Positions 1 through 7,849 of a DNA stretch of 12,227 nucleotides are shown here, piece by piece. The notes under the pieces were generated by a model. It ran no database searches. It was given only the letters and a program-made list of their open reading frames with translations, and was not told the origin of the DNA. Each line of letters starts with the position of its first letter. Position 1 is the first letter of the stretch. The position numbers were made by a program, and so were the translations under genes. This stretch comes from an uncultured Lachnospiraceae bacterium (GTDB taxonomy: Bacteria; Bacillota; Clostridia; Lachnospirales; Lachnospiraceae), in assembly GCA_900544445.1 (NCBI GenBank), contig UQVK01000109.1, positions 1 to 12,227 on the forward strand. The letters run 5' to 3'.

Positions 1-2
1 CC

Positions 3-47
3 AGAACCAGTCAGATGTCGTGCTTGCACGAACAGATGACTGGCTCT
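3..47 (+). repeat. Imperfect inverted repeat (hairpin) upstream of ABC exporter
   Basis: CCAGTCA (7-13) is the reverse complement of TGACTGG (37-43). Inside it TCGTGC (18-23) pairs with GCACGA (26-31) around a TT loop. The outer AGA (3-5) pairs with TCT (45-47) past one mismatch. Together this gives a nearly continuous stem of about 45 nt. It lies 55 bases before the exporter start, so it could be a leader RNA structure or a regulator binding site. No run of T follows it, so a simple terminator is unlikely. A short open frame across it ends at 49. I could not decide whether this is the tail of an upstream gene, because the window starts here. Confidence 0.5.
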
Positions 48-67
48 GAGCGGACTCAGGACGAAAA

Positions 68-86
68 GCCGCCGGCAAGCGGCGGC
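68..86 (+). repeat. GC-rich 7-bp hairpin next to the exporter ribosome binding site
   Basis: GCCGCCG (68-74) and CGGCGGC (80-86) form a perfect 7-bp stem around the loop GCAAG. The stem ends five bases before the Shine-Dalgarno AGGAGG (91-96) of the ABC gene, so it could influence translation initiation or protect the mRNA 5' part. It is followed by A bases, not T bases, so it is not a terminator on the plus strand. Read on the minus strand it is followed only by TTTT. Confidence 0.45.
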
Positions 87-101
87 AAAAAGGAGGTAGT
101 T

Positions 102-1876
102 ATGTTAAAAACACTTTTGAGGAAGATCGGGAAATACCGACGCGATACCCTGCTCGCCCCGTTTTTCACCGCGCTTGAGGTGGTGATGGAGGTTCTGATC
201 CCGTTCATCACAGCCTCTCTCATCGATTATGGCATAGAAGCCAGAGATTTTCAGAAGGTGCTGCAATACGGCGGCCTCATGCTTCTCATGGCTTTCTGCA
301 GCCTGGCCTTCGGCATTCTGGCAGGGACCTGCGCCGCGAAGGCGTCCTGCGGCTTCGCCTGCAACCTGAGGGACAGCATCTATGAAAAGATACAGGAATT
401 TTCTTTTTCCAACATCGACAAATACAGCACCGCAGGGCTGGTGACCCGGATGACCACGGATGTGACCAACATCCAGAACGCCTGGCAGATGATCCTGCGC
501 GTCGCGGTTCGGGCCCCGCTCATGCTGGTCTGCAGCATGGTAATGTGCTTCTTCATCAGCCCCGCCTGTCCGCCATTTTTCTGATCGCCATTCTTTTTCT
601 GGGAGCCATTCTGATTTTTATCATGCTGAAAACCACGAAGATTTTTGATGAGGTCTTCCGCAGATATGACGACCTGAACGCCAGCGTGCAGGAAAATGTC
701 TCCGCCATCCGCGTGGTAAAAGCCTTCGTCCGGGAAGGCTTTGAAAATGAAAAATTCCGGAACGCAACTGACCGGCTTTACCGGCTTTTCGTCAAAGCCG
801 AAGGGATTCTGGCGCTGAATAACCCGGTGATGATGCTGGTGGTGTACGGCTGCATCATCGCTCTGTCCTGGTTCGGCGCGCAGTTCATCGTGGCGGGGAA
901 TCTCACCACCGGCAATCTGACCTCCCTGTTCAGCTATGTGATGAGCGTTCTTATGTCCCTGATGATGCTCTCCATGATCTTCGTCATGATCACCATGAGC
1001 GCCGCCAGCGCGAAACGTATCGCGGAGGTGCTGAATGAGGTTTCCGATCTGGCAAGCCCTGAGGAACCGGAGACCGCGCTTGCAGACGGAAGCATCGATT
1101 TCAACCATGTGAACTTCTCCTATCAGCACGGAAGCGGGGAAGAAACCCTGCACGACATCGACCTGCACATCCGCTCGGGAGAGACCATCGGCATCATCGG
1201 CGGGACGGGATGCGGCAAATCCAGCCTGGTCAGCCTGATCAGCCGCCTGTACGACGTGAGCACAGGCAGCGTCTGCGTGGGCGGAAAGGACGTCCGCTCC
1301 TATGATCTGGAGGCCCTTCGGAATCAGGTGGCCGTAGTTCTGCAGAAAAATGTCCTCTTCTCCGGCACCATCCTGGATAACCTGCGCTGGGGAAAGGAGG
1401 ATGCCACCCTGAAGGAATGTAAGGAAGCCTGCCGCCAGGCCTGTGCGGATGAGTTCATCGACCGTTTTCCGGATGGATATGACACCTGGATCGAGCAGGG
1501 CGGAACCAATGTATCCGGCGGCCAGAAGCAGCGCCTGTGCATCGCCCGCGCTCTTTTGAAAAAGCCGAAAATTCTGATCCTGGACGACTCCACCAGCGCC
1601 GTTGACACGGCTACGGACGCAAGGATCAGAGGATTTTTCTCCCAGAAAATCCCCGGAACCACCAAACTGATCATCGCACAGCGGATTTCCAGCGTGCAGG
1701 ACGCCGACCGGATCCTGGTGCTGGAAAACGGCTCAGTCAATGGTTTCGATACCCATGAGAGGCTTCTGGAAAACAACCGGATCTATCAGGAAATCTATGA
1801 AGCCCAGACAAAGGGAGGCGGGGACTTTGACCAGCCCGCTCCCGCAGAAGAAGGAAAGGAAGGTGAAATTGCATGA
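102..1876 (+). pseudogene. ABC exporter subunit 1 (TMD-NBD, degenerate ATPase site), frameshifted
   Basis: This is a half-size ABC exporter: six-helix membrane domain first, nucleotide-binding domain second. It starts at ATG 102 behind AGGAGG (91-96). The frame 102-584 encodes the first membrane helices through FFISP and then hits a stop. The frame continuing from about 560 (RLSAIFLIAI) encodes everything else to TGA 1876. One extra C in the CCCC run at 560-563 would join them into about 591 residues, the normal length for the family. NBD motifs are Walker A GGTGCGKS (1199-1222), signature VSGGQ (1511-1525) and Walker B ILIL-D with Asp instead of Glu at 1586-1588. The H-loop His is replaced by Gln (1679-1681). 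This is the pattern of the non-catalytic partner in heterodimeric exporters such as BmrC/YheI or TM287. It overlaps the next gene by 4 nt. Substrate is unknown; drug or peptide export is inferred. The frameshift may be real or a homopolymer sequencing error. Confidence 0.85.
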
Positions 1877-3780
1877 CGCAGGCAAAAACCATTTCACAGG
1901 CTCCCGCCGGCCGGAAAACCGATTACAGACAGCTTGGCAAGACCATGGGCCGGGTGCTCGGATACATGCTGCAAAACTATAAATTTTCTTTTATCCTGGT
2001 CGTCCTCTGCATTATTGGCTCCGCCCTGGCGACGCTTCAGGGCACGCTTTTCATGCAGAGCCTGATCGACGATTACATTGTTCCGTTGACACAAATGGAA
2101 CAGCCCGATTTCTCTCCCCTGGCCGGAGCGCTTTTTCGGGTGGGCTGCGTCTACGCCGCCGGCATCCTGTGCGCCTACGCCTACAACCGGATCATGGTCA
2201 ACGTGAGCCAGGGAACCATGTGCTCTTTGCGCGTCGAACTGTTTGAACACATGGAATCTCTTCCCATCCGGTATTTTGACACCCATGCCCATGGCGATAT
2301 CATGTCCGTCTACACCAATGACGTGGACACCCTGCGCCAGCTCATAAGCCAGAGCATTCCGCAGCTCGTCAACTCCGCCGTGACCATTGTGACCACCTTT
2401 ATCAGTATGTTCCTTCTGGATCTTCCCCTTACCCTGATCACCCTGGCCATGGTCTGCCTCATGCTCCTGGTCACCTCCCGCATCGCGGGAAAATCGGCCG
2501 TGTATTTCGCCAGACAGCAGAAGGATCTGGGCGCGGTCAACGGCTATATCGAGGAAATGATGAACGGACAGAAGGTGGTCAAGGTGTTCTGCCACGAACA
2601 GAAGAGCCTGGAGCAGTTCCGCGCGCTGAATGAACAGCTTTGGGACAGTGCGAAAAAGGCCAACATTTTCTCCAACATCACCATGCCGGTCAACGGCAAC
2701 CTGGGCAATATCAGCTATGTGCTCTGCGCCGTAGTGGGAGCCCTTCTCGCTCTGAACGGCTATCTGGGCCTGACCCTGGGCACCCTGGTTTCCTTCCTGA
2801 CCCTGAATAAAAACTCCACCCAGCCCGTCAGCCAGATCAGCCAGCAGACCAACAGCATCGTCATGGCAATGGCCGGCGCGCAGCGGATCTTCGACCTGCT
2901 GGATGAAGCGCCCGAGGAAGACAACGGCTATGTGGAGCTGGTCAACGCAAAAGAAAATCCGGACGGAAGCCTGACGGAAACCCCAGAGCGCACCGGCCTG
3001 TGGGCCTGGCGGCATCCCCATAAGGCGGAGGGCACCGTCACCTACACGAAGCTGGCCGGAGACGTGACCTTCAACGATGTGGATTTTGGCTATGATCCGG
3101 ACAAAATCGTGCTGCACAACATCAGGCTGTACGCCACGCCGGGCCAGAAGATCGCCTTTGTGGGAAGCACCGGAGCCGGAAAAACCACCATCACCAATCT
3201 GATCAACCGTTTCTATGACATCGCAGACGGAAAGATCCGCTATGACGGCATCAAAATCAACAAAATCAAAAAGCCCGACCTGCGGCGCTCCCTCGGCATG
3301 GTGCTTCAGGACACTCATCTGTTCACCGGCACCGTCATGGACAACATCCGCTACGGCCGCCTGGACGCCACTGATGAGGAATGCATCGCCGCCGCGAAGC
3401 TGGCAAACACGGACGGCTTCATCCGCAGGCTTCCGGAAGGGTATCAGACCGTTCTCACCGGAGACGGCTCCAACTTAAGCCAGGGCCAGAGGCAGCTTCT
3501 TTCCATTGCAAGGGCCGCCGTGGCCGATCCCCCGGTGCTGATTCTGGACGAGGCCACCTCTTCCATCGACACCCGCACCGAGACGCTGGTTCAGGAGGGC
3601 ATGGACCGGCTGATGAAGGGCCGCACCACCTTCGTGATCGCCCACCGCTTTTCCACCGTCAAAAACGCGGACTGCATCATGGTTCTGGAACAGGGACGGA
3701 TCATCGAGCGCGGCACCCACGACCAGCTTCTGGAGGAAAAGGGCCGGTATTACCAGCTTTACACCGGAAAGCGGGCATAA
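1873..3780 (+). CDS. ABC exporter subunit 2 (TMD-NBD, catalytic), BmrD/YheH-like
   Basis: This is the 635-residue partner of the preceding subunit. The start ATG overlaps the upstream TGA (ATGA), with AAGGAAGGTGA just before it, so translation is probably coupled. An N-terminal membrane domain with about six helices fills residues 30-345. A hydrophilic insert of about 40 residues (around 355-395, with WAWRHPH) then precedes the NBD; such an insert is typical of the BmrD/YheH-type subunit. NBD motifs are Walker A GSTGAGKT (431-438), non-canonical signature LSQGQ (535-539), Walker B LIL-D559 with catalytic Glu560, D-loop SSID, and H-loop His591. The two subunits together would form one hydrolytic and one degenerate ATP site. 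The role is inferred to be multidrug or peptide efflux at the cytoplasmic membrane; no substrate can be read from the sequence. If the partner is truly frameshifted, this subunit would be orphaned. Confidence 0.93.
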   Translation: MTQAKTISQAPAGRKTDYRQLGKTMGRVLGYMLQNYKFSFILVVLCIIGSALATLQGTLFMQSLIDDYIVPLTQMEQPDFSPLAGALFRVGCVYAAGILCAYAYNRIMVNVSQGTMCSLRVELFEHMESLPIRYFDTHAHGDIMSVYTNDVDTLRQLISQSIPQLVNSAVTIVTTFISMFLLDLPLTLITLAMVCLMLLVTSRIAGKSAVYFARQQKDLGAVNGYIEEMMNGQKVVKVFCHEQKSLEQFRALNEQLWDSAKKANIFSNITMPVNGNLGNISYVLCAVVGALLALNGYLGLTLGTLVSFLTLNKNSTQPVSQISQQTNSIVMAMAGAQRIFDLLDEAPEEDNGYVELVNAKENPDGSLTETPERTGLWAWRHPHKAEGTVTYTKLAGDVTFNDVDFGYDPDKIVLHNIRLYATPGQKIAFVGSTGAGKTTITNLINRFYDIADGKIRYDGIKINKIKKPDLRRSLGMVLQDTHLFTGTVMDNIRYGRLDATDEECIAAAKLANTDGFIRRLPEGYQTVLTGDGSNLSQGQRQLLSIARAAVADPPVLILDEATSSIDTRTETLVQEGMDRLMKGRTTFVIAHRFSTVKNADCIMVLEQGRIIERGTHDQLLEEKGRYYQLYTGKRA

Positions 3781-3801
3781 ACCGGGAGCCTCCTGCACAG
3801 T

Positions 3802-4491
3802 TCAGGACTTCCTGCGCGCATGCAGGACCAGCTCCACCGCCGTTCCGATCCCGATATAAACAATCCAGAACAGCACAAATCCCATGAAGCCCGAAACGGG
3901 GCCGGTCAAAATTGGGTAGGGAGCCGTTCCGATGCCGCTAAATAAAATGTTATAGACCATGGAAAGCGGGATAAAGGGAAGGATCCAGACGTTTACCGAC
4001 CAGAAGGTTTTCTTCGCCCTTCCCTTCGCCTCGCCGTCGGCCTTGAGGATTCCGATTCCGTAAACCACGCAGCCTGCCACCATCAGGATCAGCCCCGCTG
4101 CCGTGGCGGCTGCGGTCTGTCTTTCATACCAGATCATCGCGGCCGCAATCAGGCCGATCAGATTGAGGGCGCTTCCCGCCATGGTGAAAATCTGAGCGTC
4201 CAGCTTCCATGCATCTGATTTCCGGACGTTTAGCTGTCCATCCTCTGATGCACCGTTTTCCCATTCCGGGCGTACTCCCTGCCCCGACGCAATCTGCGTG
4301 CCCTTGAGAAGATAATCTGTGGTCACCTCAAAAAATTCGCTTAAGAGAACGATTTTTTCCAGATCGGGTGAGGTCTGTCCGCTTTCCCATTTGGAAACGG
4401 CCTGCCGGGAAACCCCGATCCTGTCCGCCAGCTCCTCCTGAGAAATCCCCTTTCTTTTTCTTAACTGCTGAATTCTGTCTGCGAGATTCAT
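3802..4491 (-). CDS. XRE-family transcriptional regulator with membrane-spanning C-terminus
   Basis: The protein has 229 residues. A Cro/C1-type helix-turn-helix occupies residues 5-62, including SQEELADRIGVSRQAVSKWE, a form common in Firmicutes. A polar linker (65-100) follows, then four predicted membrane helices at about 101-121, 128-149, 165-186 and 200-222. The start at 4491 is chosen because GGAGGT lies a few bases upstream (plus-strand 4494-4501) and it begins the HTH domain. A longer in-frame version to 4581 has no such site and its extra N-terminus is unlike the family. The protein is probably a DNA-binding regulator tethered to the membrane, sensing an envelope signal or compound. 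It converges on the ABC exporter with only 21 bp between and diverges from the TraX operon, so either could be its target. The ligand and regulon are unknown. Confidence 0.88.
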   Translation of the reverse strand: MNLADRIQQLRKRKGISQEELADRIGVSRQAVSKWESGQTSPDLEKIVLLSEFFEVTTDYLLKGTQIASGQGVRPEWENGASEDGQLNVRKSDAWKLDAQIFTMAGSALNLIGLIAAAMIWYERQTAAATAAGLILMVAGCVVYGIGILKADGEAKGRAKKTFWSVNVWILPFIPLSMVYNILFSGIGTAPYPILTGPVSGFMGFVLFWIVYIGIGTAVELVLHARRKS

Positions 4492-4543
4492 TGTTACCTC
4501 CAAGCCGAAGCGTTGCAAATCCTGATCTTCTGTTTTCAGTCTG

Positions 4544-4572
4544 ATTATAACAGACGGGACGTACCGGAGCCA
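4544..4572 (-). promoter_or_regulatory. Promoter of the XRE-type regulator (extended -10)
   Basis: On the minus strand TATAAT (plus-strand 4549-4544) is preceded by TG and one base, making an extended -10 element. The -35 region 17 bp upstream (TGGCTC) is a poor match, as is usual for extended -10 promoters. Transcription would begin near 4537, giving a leader of about 45 nt before ATG 4491. Confidence 0.6.
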
Positions 4573-4586
4573 CCAGCACACGCTGG
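4573..4586. repeat. Small inverted repeat upstream of the regulator promoter
   Basis: CCAGC (4573-4577) and GCTGG (4582-4586) form a 5-bp inverted repeat with a 4-bp spacer. It lies just upstream of the -35 region of the minus-strand promoter. It is a possible regulator site but short enough to be chance. Confidence 0.25.
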
Positions 4587-4591
4587 AAATC

Positions 4592-4619
4592 TGTCAACCT
4601 GCGGGTGCATTTTGTCAAC
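4592..4619. promoter_or_regulatory. Two TGTCAAC direct repeats 21 bp apart (operator candidate)
   Basis: TGTCAAC occurs at 4592-4598 and again at 4613-4619, a centre-to-centre distance of 21 bp, which is two helical turns. Both copies lie on the same DNA face between the divergent regulator and TraX genes. On the minus strand each contains TTGACA, but no good -10 sits 16-18 bp from either, so a plain -35 role is not supported. Such spacing suits a dimer of an OmpR-type response regulator, such as the one encoded at 5653, but this is inference. Confidence 0.4.
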
Positions 4620-4676
4620 AGGGGCGTTTTTTCTTCTTTTCCTGATTTCCTTATAAATTCCTTAGAGTCTCCTTTT

Positions 4677-4696
4677 ATCATTGAAGCATCAATGAT
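4677..4696. promoter_or_regulatory. Perfect 20-bp palindrome upstream of the TraX operon
   Basis: ATCATTGA (4677-4684) and TCAATGAT (4689-4696) are exact inverted repeats around AGCA. The site lies 40 bp before the TraX start and 20 bp after a TATAAA (4652-4657) that could be a -10 element, although its -35 is poor. It could be an operator for a dimeric regulator such as the divergent XRE protein, or an mRNA hairpin in the leader. No T-run follows, so it is not a terminator. Confidence 0.5.
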
Positions 4697-4735
4697 CACG
4701 GCCTGTTACAGGGCCGGAGTACAAGGAGGTTTCTG

Positions 4736-5635
4736 ATGAATCACAAAATCATTTCTGCCGCCAGCGTTCCTTCGAGGGCCGGATCGAGAACCGGACAGCG
4801 CGGTATCACCGAAACAGGGTTGAAATGGATTGCTCTTGCATCCATGCTGATGGACCACATCTATTATTTCTTCGGATATACGAATCTGATTCCCTGGTGG
4901 TTTGGGCTGGCCGGCCGCCTGGCGGCGCCGCTGTTTCTCTTCTGTCTGGTGGAAGGCTTTTTCCATACCGGAAGCCGGAAAAGGTATTTTTTCAAAATTT
5001 TCTGTATTGCCGTTCCCATGGGATTGCTGCACTTTTTTATGCGTTTTGGAAACTTTTTCGTCCGGCCTGACGGATTCTATCCGCAAAATGCCATGATGTC
5101 CTCTTTTCTCATCCTGATCGTATGCTTTCAGGCTTTTGAATGGATTGCGAGCCGCAGGCTCAGAAAGGCCGCTGCCGGATGCGGCGTTCTCCTCGCGCTT
5201 CTGGCCTGGCCCTTTGTTGCCGGAATATTGAGCGGCGCCAACGCCGTCATCGCTACAGCCGTCGGGATTCTCGGCTATACCCTTCTGCCTGTAATCAATA
5301 TTTCCGGGGACGTGACCATCCCCGTTCTGATGACGGGCATTGTGCTGTATTTGACACACCGGAATCGGAAAATACAGGCGGCCGCTCTGGCTGCCGTCAG
5401 CTTCGCATGGCATTTTGTACTGGTATATCTTCAGGTCAGGACCTGGCCCGGTTTTACACTGTCCCAGATGTTTACTGTCTACTATGAATGGATGGGGGCC
5501 GTTTTTGCAGTGCCGTTTCTCCTGTGTTATAATGGCAGACGGGGAGCCGGACATGGAAAATTCTTTTATGTATTTTATCCGGCTCATATCTACATCCTTT
5601 ATGCGTTATCCTGGCTTCTTATGGCGGCGGCCTGA
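4736..5635 (+). CDS. TraX-family integral membrane protein
   Basis: The protein has 299 residues and starts at ATG 4736, with AAGGAGGT (4723-4730) five bases upstream. It is highly hydrophobic with about eight membrane segments. The family pattern is visible: LKWIALASMLMDH near residues 29-41 with Asp40-His41, GRLAAPLF at 60-67, and the C-terminal GKFFYVFYPAH at 274-284. TraX of the F plasmid acetylates the pilin N-terminus. Chromosomal TraX-like proteins in Firmicutes are not linked to pili, and their acyl acceptor is mostly unknown, so modification of a surface polymer or peptide is inference. It is the first gene of an operon, 17 bp before a response regulator, which suggests its level is set by that two-component system. 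The N-terminal 22 residues are polar and outside the family core. Confidence 0.87.
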   Translation: MNHKIISAASVPSRAGSRTGQRGITETGLKWIALASMLMDHIYYFFGYTNLIPWWFGLAGRLAAPLFLFCLVEGFFHTGSRKRYFFKIFCIAVPMGLLHFFMRFGNFFVRPDGFYPQNAMMSSFLILIVCFQAFEWIASRRLRKAAAGCGVLLALLAWPFVAGILSGANAVIATAVGILGYTLLPVINISGDVTIPVLMTGIVLYLTHRNRKIQAAALAAVSFAWHFVLVYLQVRTWPGFTLSQMFTVYYEWMGAVFAVPFLLCYNGRRGAGHGKFFYVFYPAHIYILYALSWLLMAAA

Positions 5636-5652
5636 AACAAAGGAGACTATCC

Positions 5653-6324
5653 ATGGCGAATATTATAGCAGTTGATGATGACGCTGATGTACGCAGTCTT
5701 TTAACGACAGCCCTGCAGCGTGACGGCCATATCGTGAAAACATTCTCGGCAGGCAGCGGTCTGACGGCAGAAAACTGCAGATGGGCGGACTGTATTTTAC
5801 TGGATGTGATGATGCCGGGCGAGGACGGATTTGCCGCCTGCCAGCGCATCCGGGCCATTGCTGACTGTCCGATTTTATTCCTCACTGCCAGAACCGAAGA
5901 AGCCGATATTATCCGGGGACTCGGTCTGGGAGGAGACGATTATCTGATGAAGCCTTTTCGCGTCACAGAGCTCAGGGCCAGAGTCAACGCCCACCTCAGG
6001 CGGGAAAGGCGTACGCCCCACAGCCGGATCAGAAAAGGGGAACTGGATTTTGATCTGAAGGAACGTCTGGTCTATCACAATGAGATCCCCATCCGGCTGA
6101 CCCGCAGCGAATATTCGATCTGCGAGCATCTGGCAATCCACGCCGGGCAGACCTTCTCCAAGGAACAGATCTATGAAGCGGTGTTCGGCTTTGACGGAAC
6201 AGCGGACGACTCCGCCATCACAGAGCACATCAAAAATATCCGGGCGAAGCTGCGCGCAGCCGGGTGCGAGCCGATCGAAACGGTATGGGGGGTAGGATAT
6301 AAATGGAAAAGAGAGCAGCAGTAA
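5653..6324 (+). CDS. OmpR/PhoB-family response regulator
   Basis: The protein has 223 residues. A receiver domain fills residues 1-115, with acidic pocket Asp8-Asp9, phospho-acceptor Asp51 (ILLDVMMPG), Thr78 and Lys100 (KPF). A winged-helix DNA-binding domain follows (about 125-220, ending in VWGVGYKWK). AAAGGAGA (5638-5645) precedes ATG 5653. It should be phosphorylated by the kinase whose gene overlaps its end by 22 nt, then bind direct repeats near target promoters. Candidate targets in view are its own operon (repeats at 4592-4619) and the nearby exporter. The arrangement resembles antimicrobial-peptide-sensing systems of the SpaR/NsrR kind, but the signal cannot be read from the sequence. 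Confidence 0.95.
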   Translation: MANIIAVDDDADVRSLLTTALQRDGHIVKTFSAGSGLTAENCRWADCILLDVMMPGEDGFAACQRIRAIADCPILFLTARTEEADIIRGLGLGGDDYLMKPFRVTELRARVNAHLRRERRTPHSRIRKGELDFDLKERLVYHNEIPIRLTRSEYSICEHLAIHAGQTFSKEQIYEAVFGFDGTADDSAITEHIKNIRAKLRAAGCEPIETVWGVGYKWKREQQ

Positions 6325-7712
6325 AAAACAGACGCCGGGGGCTCGGTTTAAATGCCCTTTTCTGGCGCTACCTGATTACATCCGGCAGCCTCGCAGCAAC
6401 GCTGTGCGTCCTGTGGCTGGTCCTGTTTAACATCCTCGTCAATATGGGGTTCGTCATGTCCGCATATACCGCTGTCAGAGGTCTGACGGAAACAGAACGT
6501 TTGCTGCAGGAGCAGACGATATTCGATCCGGAAGCCATTCCCCATTTCTACGAGTGGGCACTGGTGGAGAACGGTGAGATTACTGACAGCAATATGAATC
6601 AGAAGCAGCTGGAATATGCCCGCAGGGAACTGTCCGGTTATTCCGCTCCTCACGGATGGTTCTATTCCCAGTATTTCCACCTCGTACCCCTGCAAAACGG
6701 ACAAACCGTTATGCTGGAATACGACTACTCCGTCTGTTATGCCGATCCGGTTTTGAATGACATCCTGCCGGATTTTCAGACGGTTTATATCGGGCTGCTG
6801 CTGGCGCTTCTCCTGACGTTAATCGGACTGTGCACCGGACACTATACCAGAATTCTCCGAAAGGATACGCAGACCATTGCGGACGCCTGTGAAATGGTGC
6901 GCAGCCGCAGTCTGGATATGCCCCTGGACGGACAGGCCCGTGTAAAGGAGCTGCAGGCAGCTCTCGCCACGATTGAAACCCTGCGCGGGGAGCTATCCCA
7001 TTCCCTGAAAGAACAGTGGACTGCAGAACAGCGCAAAAATGAAGCGCTCGCCGCCCTGACACATGATCTCAAAACACCGCTTACCGTTATCGGCGGAAAT
7101 GCGGATCTGCTTGCGGAGGATGATCTGACACAGCAGCAGAAAGAACTGGTCCTGGCAATCCTGCGTAATACCGGCCATGCCGAAGATTATGTGAAACGTC
7201 TGCGCGAGGTAACGGCAGGAGCTCTTTTTCCCTCAAACCGGGAAAAAATCCCTGCTCGTGAGCTGTTATCCGCCTTTATCCAGCAGGGCCATGATTTATC
7301 TGTGCAAAAAGGCCAGGCATTTGCTGTAGATCGTTCTGTCACAGTATTTTCAGCTGAAACTGTGGAAATTGAAAAAAATGAAGTGCTGCGGGCCATGGAG
7401 AATCTGCTCAGCAATGCGTTCCGCTTTACACCACCCGGGGGAACTGTCCTCCTGGGTGTGGAGTTACAGTCCGGGCGGGTGGGTTTCTGGATTCAGGACA
7501 GCGGCCCGGGATTTTCGCCTGAAGCGCTGGCAAAGGCCGGAAAAACCTTCTATACGGAAGATGGCAGCCGCCCTCAGGGCGGACATATGGGCATGGGCCT
7601 TTACTTTGCATCGCAGATCGCGCAGAAACACGGAGGATGCCTGTCTCTTGAGAATACCTCCACGGGCGGAAAGGCCTGCCTGTGGCTGAAGCTGAAACGG
7701 GAGATTGGGTGA
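6303..7712 (+). CDS. Sensor histidine kinase (HisKA-HATPase)
   Basis: The protein has 469 residues and starts inside the end of the response-regulator gene (ATG 6303, GGGGGGTAGG just upstream). A short cytoplasmic tail leads to TM1 (about 24-46), an extracytoplasmic sensor of roughly 110 residues, and TM2 (about 161-180). The HisKA domain has His254 in the LTHDLKTPLT motif. The ATPase domain shows N-box Asn371 (ENLLSNAFRF), G1 box DSGPGF from Asp399, and a G2 box with GMGLYFA around 429. All catalytic motifs are intact. It is the membrane sensor partner of the response regulator and probably controls the TraX operon and perhaps the exporter upstream. The sensor domain is of unknown ligand type; the medium size and HDLKTPLT motif resemble lantibiotic or cell-envelope-stress kinases, which is only a similarity of layout. 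Confidence 0.94.
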   Translation: MEKRAAVKNRRRGLGLNALFWRYLITSGSLAATLCVLWLVLFNILVNMGFVMSAYTAVRGLTETERLLQEQTIFDPEAIPHFYEWALVENGEITDSNMNQKQLEYARRELSGYSAPHGWFYSQYFHLVPLQNGQTVMLEYDYSVCYADPVLNDILPDFQTVYIGLLLALLLTLIGLCTGHYTRILRKDTQTIADACEMVRSRSLDMPLDGQARVKELQAALATIETLRGELSHSLKEQWTAEQRKNEALAALTHDLKTPLTVIGGNADLLAEDDLTQQQKELVLAILRNTGHAEDYVKRLREVTAGALFPSNREKIPARELLSAFIQQGHDLSVQKGQAFAVDRSVTVFSAETVEIEKNEVLRAMENLLSNAFRFTPPGGTVLLGVELQSGRVGFWIQDSGPGFSPEALAKAGKTFYTEDGSRPQGGHMGMGLYFASQIAQKHGGCLSLENTSTGGKACLWLKLKREIG

Positions 7713-7721
7713 AAGGGTGAG

Positions 7722-7751
7722 ACCGCCTTCCGGTTTTTCAGCCGGGGCGGT
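7722..7751 (+). terminator. Probable terminator of the TraX two-component operon
   Basis: ACCGCC (7722-7727) pairs with GGCGGT (7746-7751), and the inner CCGG (7730-7733) pairs with CCGG (7742-7745) around an 8-base loop, with a TT bulge on the left arm. The ten-pair GC-rich stem begins nine bases after the kinase stop. Only TTT follows it, so termination may be partial. Confidence 0.6.
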
Positions 7752-7782
7752 TTAAGCCGGGGGCGATTTTACAAATTCATGC

Positions 7783-7811
7783 TTGACTGAAGCAGACTCT
7801 GACCATACAAT
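7783..7811 (+). promoter_or_regulatory. Promoter for the AlbA_2-domain gene
   Basis: TTGACT (7783-7788) and TACAAT (7806-7811) are separated by 17 bp, one mismatch each from the sigma-A consensus. Transcription would start near 7818, leaving an untranslated leader of about 170 nt before ATG 7990. The rest of the 7752-7989 gap is AT-rich. It also holds the palindrome at 7850 and a tandem ATTGTTC pair (7891-7897, 7901-7907), with no evident gene. Confidence 0.65.
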
Positions 7812-7849
7812 GAAAATAGCTGATTTATCTCTCAATAATTTTTATCTTT

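Noticed and set aside
556..568. Programmed -1 ribosomal frameshift in the ABC gene
   Set aside because: There is no canonical X-XXY-YYZ slippery heptamer and no clear downstream structure; a one-base loss in a C-run explains it more simply.
380..1168. Minus-strand open frame opposite the first ABC subunit
   Set aside because: It spans the coding region of a recognisable transporter and its His-rich product has no recognisable domain.
1894..3318. Long minus-strand open frame (474 codons) opposite the second ABC subunit
   Set aside because: It is a shadow of a GC-rich, strongly conserved exporter gene on the plus strand; its His/Gly/Asp-rich translation resembles no family and it has no ribosome site.
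4706..5587. Minus-strand open frame of 293 codons opposite TraX
   Set aside because: The plus-strand TraX has family motifs, membrane helices and a strong ribosome site; the antisense translation is low-complexity and polar.
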